64,000 bases of DNA. It comes from Rhodobacteraceae bacterium M382. GTDB lineage: Bacteria; Pseudomonadota; Alphaproteobacteria; Rhodobacterales; Rhodobacteraceae. Position numbers and translations under genes: made by a program. Of the stretch, positions 52,645 through 61,313 are shown piece after piece (the first letter of the stretch is position 1; the number at the start of each line of letters is the position of its first letter). The notes below the pieces were generated by a model that saw only the letters and a list, made by a program, of their open reading frames with translations, searched no databases and was not told the origin of the DNA. The DNA is taken from NCBI GenBank assembly GCA_025141015.1, contig CP081098.1:3416501-3480500 (forward strand), read 5' to 3'.

Positions 52645-54188
52645 CAACCGCGACCGATTTGTGCAGAGCTGAGACAGATGTTGAACCGATCCCGCAATTC
52701 GGCGTCTTTTTCATTCGAGATATGCGCCGGGAAATGACTGGCCAGCAATTCCCGCGCCTTGTCGCGGGCTGTATCGCCAATCGGGCGCGATCCGTCTTCT
52801 TCCCATTCACGCGGCGTGCGCCGGTCGCCCAGATGCGGATAGAAATAATCCGATTTCATCCGGCTGAACGTGTGACGATGCCCCAGATAATGCCCCTCGC
52901 CCCGGCAGACATCGGCGATGACCTCGGCCCCGATGTTCTCGGCGTTGACCTCGATCCCACGCACAGTGCGCAGAATGTTGCCCAGCATGTCATTGTCGAC
53001 CACATAGGCCTCGAGCGAGACCCCCAGCAGGCTGGCCTGCATGCCGCAGGATTGGGTGATCAGATTTGAACCCGCATGAGCTGCAGATGACACGGCGAGG
53101 TTCTTTTCGCTGCCATATTGGGCATCGAGCGTCTTGGAGTCGGAAATCCCGGCAATCGACGTGGTGGGCAGATTGTAATAACGCCCCATCTGTGCCGCGC
53201 CGGCCATCAGGATGGCCTGTTCACCACCGCCCGCACACATAGATCCGGTGCGCAGATCCGCAACCAGCGGCTTGGGGCCAAACAACGCCGCCACATTCGG
53301 GTCGACCAGACGGGCAAAGACCAAACCGGCCAGGGTTTCGGCCACGGCCTGAACCAGCGACCCGGCGATGGTCGCGGGGCTGGTGGCCCCGGCCTGTCCC
53401 GCCGAAATCAACTGAACCGGAAAGCCCGCCAGAATGGCCGCCTCCAGCGTGTCCAGCGCCTCTTCGGCAAACCGCATCGGTGGCACCACGTGACAGACCA
53501 TGACGGTCAGAAAGGGACGGGCCCGGAACGCGTCTTCGGATCCGGCGAGCGCATAGCACAGATCGGCCAGCTGCTGGAGGTTCTCGGGCTCAGATACCGA
53601 CACCGAGACGTGTTTGGAGGTGCCCATCAAACAGGCATAGGCCGTGTTCAAATCCATGTCCGCGACATTCTCGACGTCGCGCGCCACGATCGAGCGGCTG
53701 AAATGGTGGATGTTCTCCATCGCGTCGCAAATCCGCGCCGCGTCATACAAATCCTTGAGCGATCCATCGCGATAATGGCCATCGTCGATGTCAAATACCC
53801 CCGGCGCCCCCCCGCCCGAGCTCATGTGAACCCGTGCGCCTGACAGATCCAGATCATGTTTGCGGTCCTGACCGTACAGCACCACATCCCGGCGCGCCTC
53901 GGCCACGGTTTTCAGAACCAGATCACGGGGGAACAGCAGACGTTTGTCATCCGTATACGTGCCGCCATGGGCACAGACCTTTTCGATCATCGACGGGGTC
54001 GCCTGCGACAATCCCAGGGTTTCGAGCAGCATCAGCACTGCTTCATTCACCTCAGTCAGATTATCATCGCTCAGCGGACGAAACGCCCCCCCCGTCAGTC
54101 CGCCCCAAACCGGAGGCTTTTCGTTGCCCGGGTTCGCGTTGCTTTCAATGCGGGCTTCTCTGCCTCTGCGACCTGATCTGCCAGCCAT
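52644..54188 (-). CDS. MttB-superfamily methyltransferase without pyrrolysine
   Basis: 514 residues, read through without an in-frame TAG, so it belongs to the non-pyrrolysine branch of the trimethylamine methyltransferase family. Family sequence is seen in FRPLSDDNLTEVNEAVLMLL, FPRDLVLKTVAEARRDVVLYG and MAGAAQMGRYYNLPT, with a TIM-barrel layout and length slightly above the usual 480-500. Characterised homologues move a methyl group from glycine betaine, proline betaine, carnitine or gamma-butyrobetaine to a corrinoid protein. It is the first gene of the nine-gene operon and diverges from a LysR gene. No corrinoid protein gene is in the window. Confidence 0.88.
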   Translation of the reverse strand: MAGRSGRRGREARIESNANPGNEKPPVWGGLTGGAFRPLSDDNLTEVNEAVLMLLETLGLSQATPSMIEKVCAHGGTYTDDKRLLFPRDLVLKTVAEARRDVVLYGQDRKHDLDLSGARVHMSSGGGAPGVFDIDDGHYRDGSLKDLYDAARICDAMENIHHFSRSIVARDVENVADMDLNTAYACLMGTSKHVSVSVSEPENLQQLADLCYALAGSEDAFRARPFLTVMVCHVVPPMRFAEEALDTLEAAILAGFPVQLISAGQAGATSPATIAGSLVQAVAETLAGLVFARLVDPNVAALFGPKPLVADLRTGSMCAGGGEQAILMAGAAQMGRYYNLPTTSIAGISDSKTLDAQYGSEKNLAVSSAAHAGSNLITQSCGMQASLLGVSLEAYVVDNDMLGNILRTVRGIEVNAENIGAEVIADVCRGEGHYLGHRHTFSRMKSDYFYPHLGDRRTPREWEEDGSRPIGDTARDKARELLASHFPAHISNEKDAELRDRFNICLSSAQIGRG

Positions 54189-54300
54189 GTCAAACTCTCA
54201 ACGTCTGTTTCGGTTGCCATAGGGGTACGCAACCGGGCAGCCCCAAGCAAAAACATGTTTCTCTTGCTATTGGTGAGTAAACCTCATCTATAGTGCCGAC

Positions 54301-55182
54301 ATGACAAATCTTCCTTCCCTCCCGGCGCTGCGGGCGTTCGAGGCAGCCGCCCGGTTGGGCAGCTTTCAGGCCGCGGCCGAAGCGTTGGGCGTGTCGCCCA
54401 CGGCGATCAGCCACCATGTGCGCGGGCTCGAGGCGCGGCTGGACGTTCAGCTGTTCACGCGCGGCACCCGCCAGGTCCACCTGACGGACGAGGGCGAGCG
54501 TCTGGCACATGGGGCCACCACCGCGTTTCGGGTGTTGGAGGCCAGCGTGGAATCGGTGCTGAATCGCCCGCGTCAAAAGCCCAAAATCCGCATTGCATTG
54601 GGGCCCAGTTTCGCCACCCGTTGGCTGTTGCCCCGGTTCGCCGAATTCTGTGACCAATTCCCCGCGGTCGAGCTGGAACTGGTGCAGACCCCGCTGCTAG
54701 TATCGCCGCAGAACGTCGACGCAGATATCTTTATCACCTGGGGGGACGGGAGTTTTCCCGGAATGATTGCCGAACCATTGGTCAATGTTCTGTCGGCCCC
54801 CGTGGCCAGCCCCGGGTTGCTGGCCCGACTGGGACGTCCTGATCAACCGTCAGATCTGTTTCGCTATCCGTTGATCCACCAACGGGACACACTGGGGTGG
54901 AACGCGTGGTTCATGGGCGCGAATGTCACGCCTCCGACCCTGCACGGTCCGGTCATCGAAGACACAAATGTGGTGTTGCAGGCGGCCATTGCCGGTCAGG
55001 GCGTGGTCATGGGATGGGTGCCGCTGATCAACGCGGAATTGGAAAATGGCACGTTGGTTCAATTGTTCGATGCGGTTCTGAGCGAAAACCGGGCTTATCA
55101 TCTGGTGCGCCGCAAATCCGACCCGCGCGAGGCAGAAGTCAGCGCGATCTGTACCTGGCTTCTGGCGCAGGCCGAAATGTGA
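54301..55182 (+). CDS. GcvA-type LysR regulator
   Basis: 293 residues. The start LPALRAFEAAARLGSFQAAA followed by LGVSPTAISHHVRGLEARLD is the GcvA-type helix-turn-helix. The sensor domain starts about 95 (KIRIALGPSFATRWLLPRFA). It diverges from the MttB gene with 112 bases between starts and probably activates the nine-gene operon. GcvA relatives sense glycine or other small amino compounds. The intergenic AT-rich stretch TTGCTATTGGTGAGTAAACC could hold its site. Confidence 0.88.
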   Translation: MTNLPSLPALRAFEAAARLGSFQAAAEALGVSPTAISHHVRGLEARLDVQLFTRGTRQVHLTDEGERLAHGATTAFRVLEASVESVLNRPRQKPKIRIALGPSFATRWLLPRFAEFCDQFPAVELELVQTPLLVSPQNVDADIFITWGDGSFPGMIAEPLVNVLSAPVASPGLLARLGRPDQPSDLFRYPLIHQRDTLGWNAWFMGANVTPPTLHGPVIEDTNVVLQAAIAGQGVVMGWVPLINAELENGTLVQLFDAVLSENRAYHLVRRKSDPREAEVSAICTWLLAQAEM

Positions 55183-55204
55183 CCCGGCCGCCCCCAGAGC
55201 AAAG

Positions 55205-56098
55205 TCAGGCAGCCCTGTGCCCCGAATTGCTGCGCCAGAGGATAAAGAGCCCCGACACAACGATCAGGCCACAGCCGACCACCATGGCAACGGACAGGGT
55301 TTCGCCGAACAGCACCACGCCACAGCCAATCCCGAACAGCAACCGGGTATAGCGAAACGGCGTGACGGCAGACACATCGCCCGTACGCATCGCCTTCATC
55401 AGGGCGCTATAGGCCGCAACTCCGGCGAACACGGCCCCGGCCATGATCCCCCACGTGCCCGCGTCGGGCAGAACCAACGGGCGGGCCTCCCACAGCGAAA
55501 ACAACGCACCCGCGACAATGACGGCCAGAAATCCGTATACGCCCAGAACCGACGTCCCCAGCGAAGCAGGCGCGGCGCGGCTGGCCAGATCACGACCGGC
55601 AAACCCGAACATCCCCAGCACCGCTAAAAGCGACAGGATTGAAAAGCTGTCGGCACCGGGCTGGATGATGACGATAACCCCTAACAGGCCGACGAGAATG
55701 GCAGCCCATCGGCGCCATCCCACCCGCTCTCCAAAGAACAGCGCAGCCCCGGCCACCACGACAATCGGTGTCGCCTGCAAGATTACGGTCGCAGCAGACA
55801 ATGGGGTCAGCGCAATGGCCAGAACATAAAACAGCCGCCCCAGTATTTCGAACACGACCCGGATACGCATGGGGCGTGACAACACCGCCCGCGACACCAA
55901 CGCGTCACCAGTCACGCGTGCCCAAAGAGCAAAGACAGCCGCCCCCCCGGCCCCGAACATCATCAGGATCTGGCTGATCGACAGAGTCTGTGCTGCGATC
56001 TTGAGAAAAACATCCTCGATGGCAAATCCGGCCATGGCCGCAACCATCCACAGACTGCCGATCAGATTGGCCCGGCGGCCATGGTCCACATCGTTCAT
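55205..56098 (-). CDS. EamA-family (DMT) transporter
   Basis: 297 residues, two EamA repeats and ten hydrophobic segments (AIALTPLSAATVILQATPIV in the first repeat; PFRYTRLLFGIGCGVVLFGETL in the second). It converges with the LysR gene, stops 22 bases apart. The fourth EamA protein here. Substrate unknown. Confidence 0.85.
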   Translation of the reverse strand: MNDVDHGRRANLIGSLWMVAAMAGFAIEDVFLKIAAQTLSISQILMMFGAGGAAVFALWARVTGDALVSRAVLSRPMRIRVVFEILGRLFYVLAIALTPLSAATVILQATPIVVVAGAALFFGERVGWRRWAAILVGLLGVIVIIQPGADSFSILSLLAVLGMFGFAGRDLASRAAPASLGTSVLGVYGFLAVIVAGALFSLWEARPLVLPDAGTWGIMAGAVFAGVAAYSALMKAMRTGDVSAVTPFRYTRLLFGIGCGVVLFGETLSVAMVVGCGLIVVSGLFILWRSNSGHRAA

Positions 56099-56230
56099 CC
56101 TGCCCGCTCCAATCCGGTCCCGGACTCCGACTGAAACACGGGCCCATCCTGTGGCTTACGCGAAATCCCGCAGCGGGCCAAGATACCACCGCCGACGGAC
56201 AGCGCCGTCTGCCTGGATGCCACCCCCGGT

Positions 56231-57262
56231 TCAGTGGTGCCCGAATATGGCGACACCAATCAGAACAAACACGGCGATAAACACCGTTTCGGCCACGATC
56301 AGACCAATTGCCTGTCCGCCTACGTCCAGAATTCGTTTGAGCGAAGTTTTCATTCCCACCGCGGCGATCGAAATCAACAGCGCCCAACGGCTGAGGCTGG
56401 ACATCCAGTCAACAACCACGGCCGGGATCAACCCCAATGAGTTCAACGTCGCAAAGATCAGGAACCCGATGACGAACATGGGCAGGATCGGCGGGCGATC
56501 TCCCCCCTGTGCAGTGTCATCAGCGTGGCGACGCACCATGATCGAAATCACCAACACCACAGGGGCCAGCATTGCAACGCGGATCAGTTTGACCAAAGTG
56601 GCAACTTCACCAGTTTCATTCGACACCGAGAACCCGGCACCGACCACCTGGGCCACATCGTGGATTGTGCCCCCCAGAAAGACGCCCGAAACTTCATCGT
56701 TAAAGGCGAAATATTCGGTCAGGATCGGATAAAGGATCATCGCCAGTGTCGACAGCACCGTGACCGAAAGCACGGTGAAGATCAGATTGCGTTCGGAATG
56801 TTCGTTTTTGGGCAATACAGCCGAAATCGCCATAGCTGCCGAAGCTCCACAGATTGCAACCGATCCGCCCGTCAACAATCCAAAGCGCCACCCCCGACCC
56901 AGCACCCGCGCGCCCAACAGGCCAAACAGGATGGTCACAATCACGCCGATGACCACAACGGCAATCAGCTTGGGGCCCAATCCAACCATCAGTTCAACTG
57001 AAATCCGCGCGCCCAATAACGCCACCCCGAACCGCAACACCGTGCGGGCGGTGAATTCGATGCCGGGTTTGCACACACCCTCTTCGGCAAGAAAGTGAAA
57101 GGCGATGCCCAACAACAGCGCCATCAGCATTGCCGGGGCACCGTAATGTTCCGAAAGGAACTGGGCCGCCGCTGCGATGACGGCAGACACCAGAAACCCC
57201 TGCCCGTTCTTTTGCGTAAATTCGATAAGCCCGGACATCGGGCCGGACGAAATGGTCTGCAT
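56231..57262 (-). CDS. yeiH: YeiH-family permease (UPF0324, putative sulfate exporter)
   Basis: 343 residues from the ATG at 57262, which has AAGGA eight bases upstream; an ATG at 57271 overlaps that site. About nine to ten hydrophobic segments. Family sequence: ALLGARISVELMVGLG, LLTGGSVAICGASAAMAISAVLPK, and VFLGGTIHDVAQVVGAGFSVS. YeiH-type proteins are annotated as sulfate exporters because some sit in sulfonate-degradation clusters; direct evidence is thin. It starts 132 bases upstream of the EamA start on the same strand. Confidence 0.88.
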   Translation of the reverse strand: MQTISSGPMSGLIEFTQKNGQGFLVSAVIAAAAQFLSEHYGAPAMLMALLLGIAFHFLAEEGVCKPGIEFTARTVLRFGVALLGARISVELMVGLGPKLIAVVVIGVIVTILFGLLGARVLGRGWRFGLLTGGSVAICGASAAMAISAVLPKNEHSERNLIFTVLSVTVLSTLAMILYPILTEYFAFNDEVSGVFLGGTIHDVAQVVGAGFSVSNETGEVATLVKLIRVAMLAPVVLVISIMVRRHADDTAQGGDRPPILPMFVIGFLIFATLNSLGLIPAVVVDWMSSLSRWALLISIAAVGMKTSLKRILDVGGQAIGLIVAETVFIAVFVLIGVAIFGHH

Positions 57263-57567
57263 CAAGGTCATCCTTCATTGGTCCCGCGCACTTTGGCTGT
57301 GTCGCGACCCCGGGGGGTATCGGTGCGCGGCCCCCGCATGTTTCATCTGATCCATACCCGAGTTCCCTGACCTGGTCCTGACTTGGTGCTGACCTGGTAA
57401 TACCGTGGTCGACATTCCGATGTCAGGCACCTGTCATGGCTCGTAATCTGTGATCACAGTTATGGTATCGCAACCTCTGGGCGCCTGCAACATCGGCACC
57501 GTCAGCCAGTGCTCTATTTCCGTCAACCTGCACCACGACAGCGCAATTGCACCCAAAATAAATCGGC
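57263..57567. other. 305-base gap upstream of yeiH
   Basis: No gene is seen. The interval holds the three phased repeats listed separately, a small palindrome GTGATCAC at 57450-57457, and the end of the GMC gene transcript. The promoter of yeiH must lie here, but no -35/-10 pair is convincing. Confidence 0.5.
57367..57399. repeat. Three tandem 11-base repeats upstream of yeiH
   Basis: CTGACCTGGTC, CTGACTTGGTG and CTGACCTGGTA follow one another without a gap. The period of 11 bases places each copy on the same face of the helix. The array ends 105 bases before the yeiH start and is a candidate binding array for a regulator. Confidence 0.7.
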
Positions 57568-59190
57568 TCAGACAGAGACCTTGCGGTCCTCCAGGATCAT
57601 GTCGCTGGCCTTTTCCCCGATCATGATGGTGGGCGCATTGGTGTTGCCCGACACGATGTCCGGCATGATCGACGCATCCGCAATCCGCAATCCGGCGATA
57701 CCTCGCACCCGCAGCCGGTCATCGACCACCGCCTGATCATCATGCCCCATCCGGCAAGTGCTGGTGGGGTGATAGATGGTCTGGCTGATATCGCGGGCAC
57801 ATTGCAGCAATTCTGCGTCCGATTGCGGATTGTTGGCGGGAACATGTTCGCGCAGGACATAGGGGCTGAGCGCCTGGGTTCTGGTCATGGCGCGGGCGAA
57901 TTTGACGGCCCGGACGGCACACAGCTGATCCGCCGTTGCAGACAGGTAATTCGGCACGATTTTGGGATAGTCCGACGCATAGGGTGTCGCGATGTGGATG
58001 TGGCCCCGGCTTTCGGGGCGCAATTGGCACACCGACGAGGTGATGCCGGAAAACGGATGCATTTCAATCCCCGGCTTGTCGGCGCTGAGCGGCTGGAAAT
58101 GGAACTGGATATCCGGCGTGGCCAGCCCTTGCATGGATTTGGCAAAGATACAGACCTGGCTGGCACCCAGACTCATCGGGCCCTTGCGGAACAGCACATA
58201 ATTCAACCCGATCCCCATGCGGGGAACGAACCGGTTGATGGCATCATTCAGGGTCTGGGCATTCACCTCATAGACCAGCCGGATCTGCAGGTGATCCTGC
58301 AAACATTCCCCCACGCCGGGCAATTCGTGGCGCACCTGTACCCCCGCCTTTTGCAGGACGTCACCCCGCCCAATTCCAGACAGCTCAAGGATCTGTGGCG
58401 ACCCGATGGCCCCTGCCGACAGGATGACTTCGCCACCTGGGTTCAACAGCACATCGTGCACCTCGCCCTTGCGCGAATACCGCACCCCGATCACGCGGCG
58501 CGGGTCATTCCGGTCGAAAATCAGCTGTTCGGTATGCGCATGGGTCACAACTTCAAGGTTGGGTCGTTTCTTGGCCGGGTTTAAAAAGGCACGCGCGCTG
58601 GAGCAGCGGAAACCGCCGCGGGCGGTCTGGTGAAAATATCCGACCCCTTCCTGATCGACGCCATTATAGTCTTCATTGCGCGGCACCCCCATTTCCACAG
58701 CGGCGTTGATAAAGGCCTCGGAAATATCGCTTTTGGCCCGGATCAGCGAGACCGACAGACCGCCGTCTCCCCCGTGATAGTCATCAGCTCCGTTTTCATG
58801 GGCCTCGGACCGTTTGAACAGGGGCAGCACGTCGTCATAGCTCCAGCCGCGATTGCCGCGTTGGGCCCAGCGATCATAATCTTCCTTCTGGCCGCGCACA
58901 TAAAGCAACCCGTTGATCGAACTGGACCCGCCCAGTGTCTTGCCCCGCGGCCAATCCAGCGACCTGTCGCCCAGCCCCGGATCCGGTTCAGTCTTGTAAC
59001 ACCAGTCCGTGTTGGGATTGTGCAGCGTTTTGAAATAGCCCACCGGCACATGGATCCACGGATTCACGTCCCGCCCTCCCGCCTCAAGCAGAATCACCCG
59101 ATTCGCAGGATCTTTGCTCAGCCTGTTGGCCAGAACACAGCCGGCAGACCCAGCGCCTACGATCAGAAAATCGGCTTGTTTCGGTGACAT
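57568..59190 (-). CDS. GMC-family FAD oxidoreductase (choline-dehydrogenase-like)
   Basis: 540 residues from the ATG at 59190, preceded by GGAGGAA. FAD loop GAGSAG (about 10-15), GMC signature [21 protein letters not shown], second signature GAIGSPQILELSGIG, and the C-terminal active site YHPTSTCRMG with DIVSGNTNAPTIMIGEKASD. It is related to BetA at 11024-12679 but diverged, and acts on an alcohol of unknown identity. It diverges from a TRAP transporter operon with a shared palindrome, so the transported solute is probably its substrate or precursor. Confidence 0.88.
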   Translation of the reverse strand: MSPKQADFLIVGAGSAGCVLANRLSKDPANRVILLEAGGRDVNPWIHVPVGYFKTLHNPNTDWCYKTEPDPGLGDRSLDWPRGKTLGGSSSINGLLYVRGQKEDYDRWAQRGNRGWSYDDVLPLFKRSEAHENGADDYHGGDGGLSVSLIRAKSDISEAFINAAVEMGVPRNEDYNGVDQEGVGYFHQTARGGFRCSSARAFLNPAKKRPNLEVVTHAHTEQLIFDRNDPRRVIGVRYSRKGEVHDVLLNPGGEVILSAGAIGSPQILELSGIGRGDVLQKAGVQVRHELPGVGECLQDHLQIRLVYEVNAQTLNDAINRFVPRMGIGLNYVLFRKGPMSLGASQVCIFAKSMQGLATPDIQFHFQPLSADKPGIEMHPFSGITSSVCQLRPESRGHIHIATPYASDYPKIVPNYLSATADQLCAVRAVKFARAMTRTQALSPYVLREHVPANNPQSDAELLQCARDISQTIYHPTSTCRMGHDDQAVVDDRLRVRGIAGLRIADASIMPDIVSGNTNAPTIMIGEKASDMILEDRKVSV

Positions 59191-59261
59191 ACGGTGTTCC
59201 TCCCCGGGCTCAAGTCGCGAGGCGTTCAAAAACTCCTTGCGTCACACTTCAATATGACACT

Positions 59262-59288
59262 ATTAATGAGACAACAAGTCTCAATAAT
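59262..59288. promoter_or_regulatory. 27-base palindrome between the GMC and TRAP genes
   Basis: ATTAATGAGAC (59262-59272) and GTCTCAATAAT (59278-59288) are inverted arms matching at 10 of 11 positions with a five-base spacer. It ends 22 bases before the DctP start, so it covers the expected promoter or leader. It is the best candidate operator for the IclR regulator encoded downstream. Confidence 0.65.
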
Positions 59289-59310
59289 CATCAAACGGGA
59301 GGAAATTTGG

Positions 59311-60543
59311 ATGAGTGTTGGTGGAAACCTGCGAGGCATCTCGCGTCGTGATCTGTTTCGTGTGGCAGGTCGGTTCGGGATGAGCTCGACCTTGCTGGCA
59401 GCTGGTGGATTTGGCGGGGCGATGTCGCTGGCCAATCTCGCGGCGGCAGCTGAATCGACCTATGAAAAGCGCTATTCCAAACCGGCGAAGCACACGCTCA
59501 AGTTTGGTGCATCAGGCTTTAACGCGCAGAACCTGTTGATCGAACGCGCGGGTGCGCTGGAATTCGCCCGTGATCTGGAAAGCCGCACTGATGGCGAGAT
59601 CCGGATTGAATTCATCGGCAACAACCAGATCTGCGGCCAGACATCCTGCGTCGAGAAAACCCAGCAGGGTATCGTCGACATCTATGCGGCATCGACCCAG
59701 AATTCGGCCGGTGGTGCGCCCTATCTGAACGTGCTGGACTATGCCTATATGTTCCCGGGCCGCGCCTCGCAGTATCATTTCCTCTACAGCCCCGAATCCC
59801 AGCGTATCCTGCGTGACCCGCTGGAAAAACGGCACGGGCTGAAATTCCTGTTCAGCCATTGCGAACTGCGCGGTATCCAGCTGGGCCTGGGATGGCAGGA
59901 CAAACCAACTGTGACCAAGCTGGAACAATTGTTCGGCACCAAAAACCGCGTCACCGGCACTCAGCTGGGCCGCATCGCCATGCAGGCATTGAACCTGAAC
60001 CCGGTTCCCGTCGCATGGGAGGAAACCCTGGATGGTCTGAAACAGGGTCTGATTGATGGTGCGGAAACCTGGGCCTCGGCTGTGGCCTATGCCAATATGT
60101 CCCCTGTGGTCAGCCAATCCGTCGATCTGAAATTCTTCTGTGGCACGGAACATACCTCGATGAGCGCGAGCGTGTTCGACAGCCTCGAAGGGTATCTGCA
60201 GGACGCGGTGATGGAGAGCGCCTATTGGGCCCAGACCCACGTGCAGGCCGCCAACGAAGCGGCGCTGGTCAAGACCGTCGGTCATTCCGATCCACAGATG
60301 CCCGGCACCATTTTTGCGGAAAACAACGTCCGCAACGCCTTCCTGGCCGACGACCAGATCAAGATGGCCGAAGAAATGTGTTCGCCCGAGTTCCAACCGC
60401 AATTGTGGGAACAGTGGCGGGATCGTCTGAACAATTGGGCCGGTGGCATCGACACCTATCAGGAGATCTATGACATCGCCCGCCAAGTCCCCGCAGACAT
60501 GAAGCCTGAAAACGTCGAGCCACGCCGGTGGTGGAAAGCCTGA
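59311..60543 (+). CDS. TRAP transporter solute-binding protein (DctP-type)
   Basis: 410 residues from the ATG at 59311, preceded by GGGAGGAAATTTGG. A twin-arginine signal peptide is seen: SRRDLFRVAGRFGMSSTLLA followed by a hydrophobic stretch to about residue 45, so it is exported folded to the periplasm. The binding domain shows GEIRIEFIGNNQICGQTSCVEKTQQG and GRIAMQALNLNPVPVAWEET. The long spacer and the size are larger than simple DctP. The solute is unknown; it is linked to the divergent GMC alcohol oxidase-like gene. Confidence 0.9.
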   Translation: MSVGGNLRGISRRDLFRVAGRFGMSSTLLAAGGFGGAMSLANLAAAAESTYEKRYSKPAKHTLKFGASGFNAQNLLIERAGALEFARDLESRTDGEIRIEFIGNNQICGQTSCVEKTQQGIVDIYAASTQNSAGGAPYLNVLDYAYMFPGRASQYHFLYSPESQRILRDPLEKRHGLKFLFSHCELRGIQLGLGWQDKPTVTKLEQLFGTKNRVTGTQLGRIAMQALNLNPVPVAWEETLDGLKQGLIDGAETWASAVAYANMSPVVSQSVDLKFFCGTEHTSMSASVFDSLEGYLQDAVMESAYWAQTHVQAANEAALVKTVGHSDPQMPGTIFAENNVRNAFLADDQIKMAEEMCSPEFQPQLWEQWRDRLNNWAGGIDTYQEIYDIARQVPADMKPENVEPRRWWKA

Positions 60544-60644
60544 TCTGACAGGCAAATTTTCGGGTCGGCGCGTGGTATCATGCGCCGGCTTGTTTGCATT
60601 TACCAAGACCGGGCACACCCGGCGCACAGGAGGGGGAGGATCCA

Positions 60645-61313
60645 ATGGCACTCTGGTCCGAGATCAGCGACATTTTCAGCGCCTTTGCGTCCCAGGACAG
60701 CTGGGAAATCCGCAACGCACTCAAATCTAACGGAGCCTGGGTGTTCGGTGCCGTGGCGACCGCTCTGGGCGGGCTGGCCGTCATGTGGATCTATAGGTTG
60801 GTGCCCTGGCTGGACCGACATCTGGAACGCACCATCATGGTCTATAGCTATCTGGCGATTGCGTTCATCATCTTTTGGGGTGTGATCGACCGGTTCATAT
60901 TCTCCAATCAACAACCCTGGTCCACAACCATTCCACCCTTGCTGTTCATGATCATGGCATGGTTTGGCGCAGCGTTTAACGTGCGGTTGCGCACGCATCT
61001 CAGCTTTGCCGAATTTCGAACCATTATGCCGCGCGGTGGACAGATGGCCTGTTTGACGCTGGACGCGGTGCTGTGGTTCATCTTTTCGGTCATCGTGCTG
61101 GTCACGACGGCCCGTATGACGGCATTGTCGGCCTCAAACTTTCAGATCGTTCTGGGCACTGACAACGTGATGCAGTGGTGGTTCCTGATCACCGCGCCAA
61201 TGTCCTTTTTGCTGATGGCCGCGCGGGTATTTGAGAACCTGTTCGAAGACATCGCCAATTTTCGCAGCGGCGACCCGCTGATCAAACAAGCCGTGATCGG
61301 GGGAGATGTATGA
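60645..61313 (+). CDS. TRAP transporter small membrane subunit (DctQ-type)
   Basis: 222 residues from the ATG at 60645 with GGGGGAGGA upstream. Four hydrophobic segments (about 30-50, 62-80, 90-110, 150-190). Family features are RTHLSFAEFRTIMP and the NWxMP-like loop replaced here by RGGQMACLTL. It couples DctP to DctM in sodium-driven uptake. Its stop overlaps the DctM start (ATGA). Confidence 0.88.
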   Translation: MALWSEISDIFSAFASQDSWEIRNALKSNGAWVFGAVATALGGLAVMWIYRLVPWLDRHLERTIMVYSYLAIAFIIFWGVIDRFIFSNQQPWSTTIPPLLFMIMAWFGAAFNVRLRTHLSFAEFRTIMPRGGQMACLTLDAVLWFIFSVIVLVTTARMTALSASNFQIVLGTDNVMQWWFLITAPMSFLLMAARVFENLFEDIANFRSGDPLIKQAVIGGDV

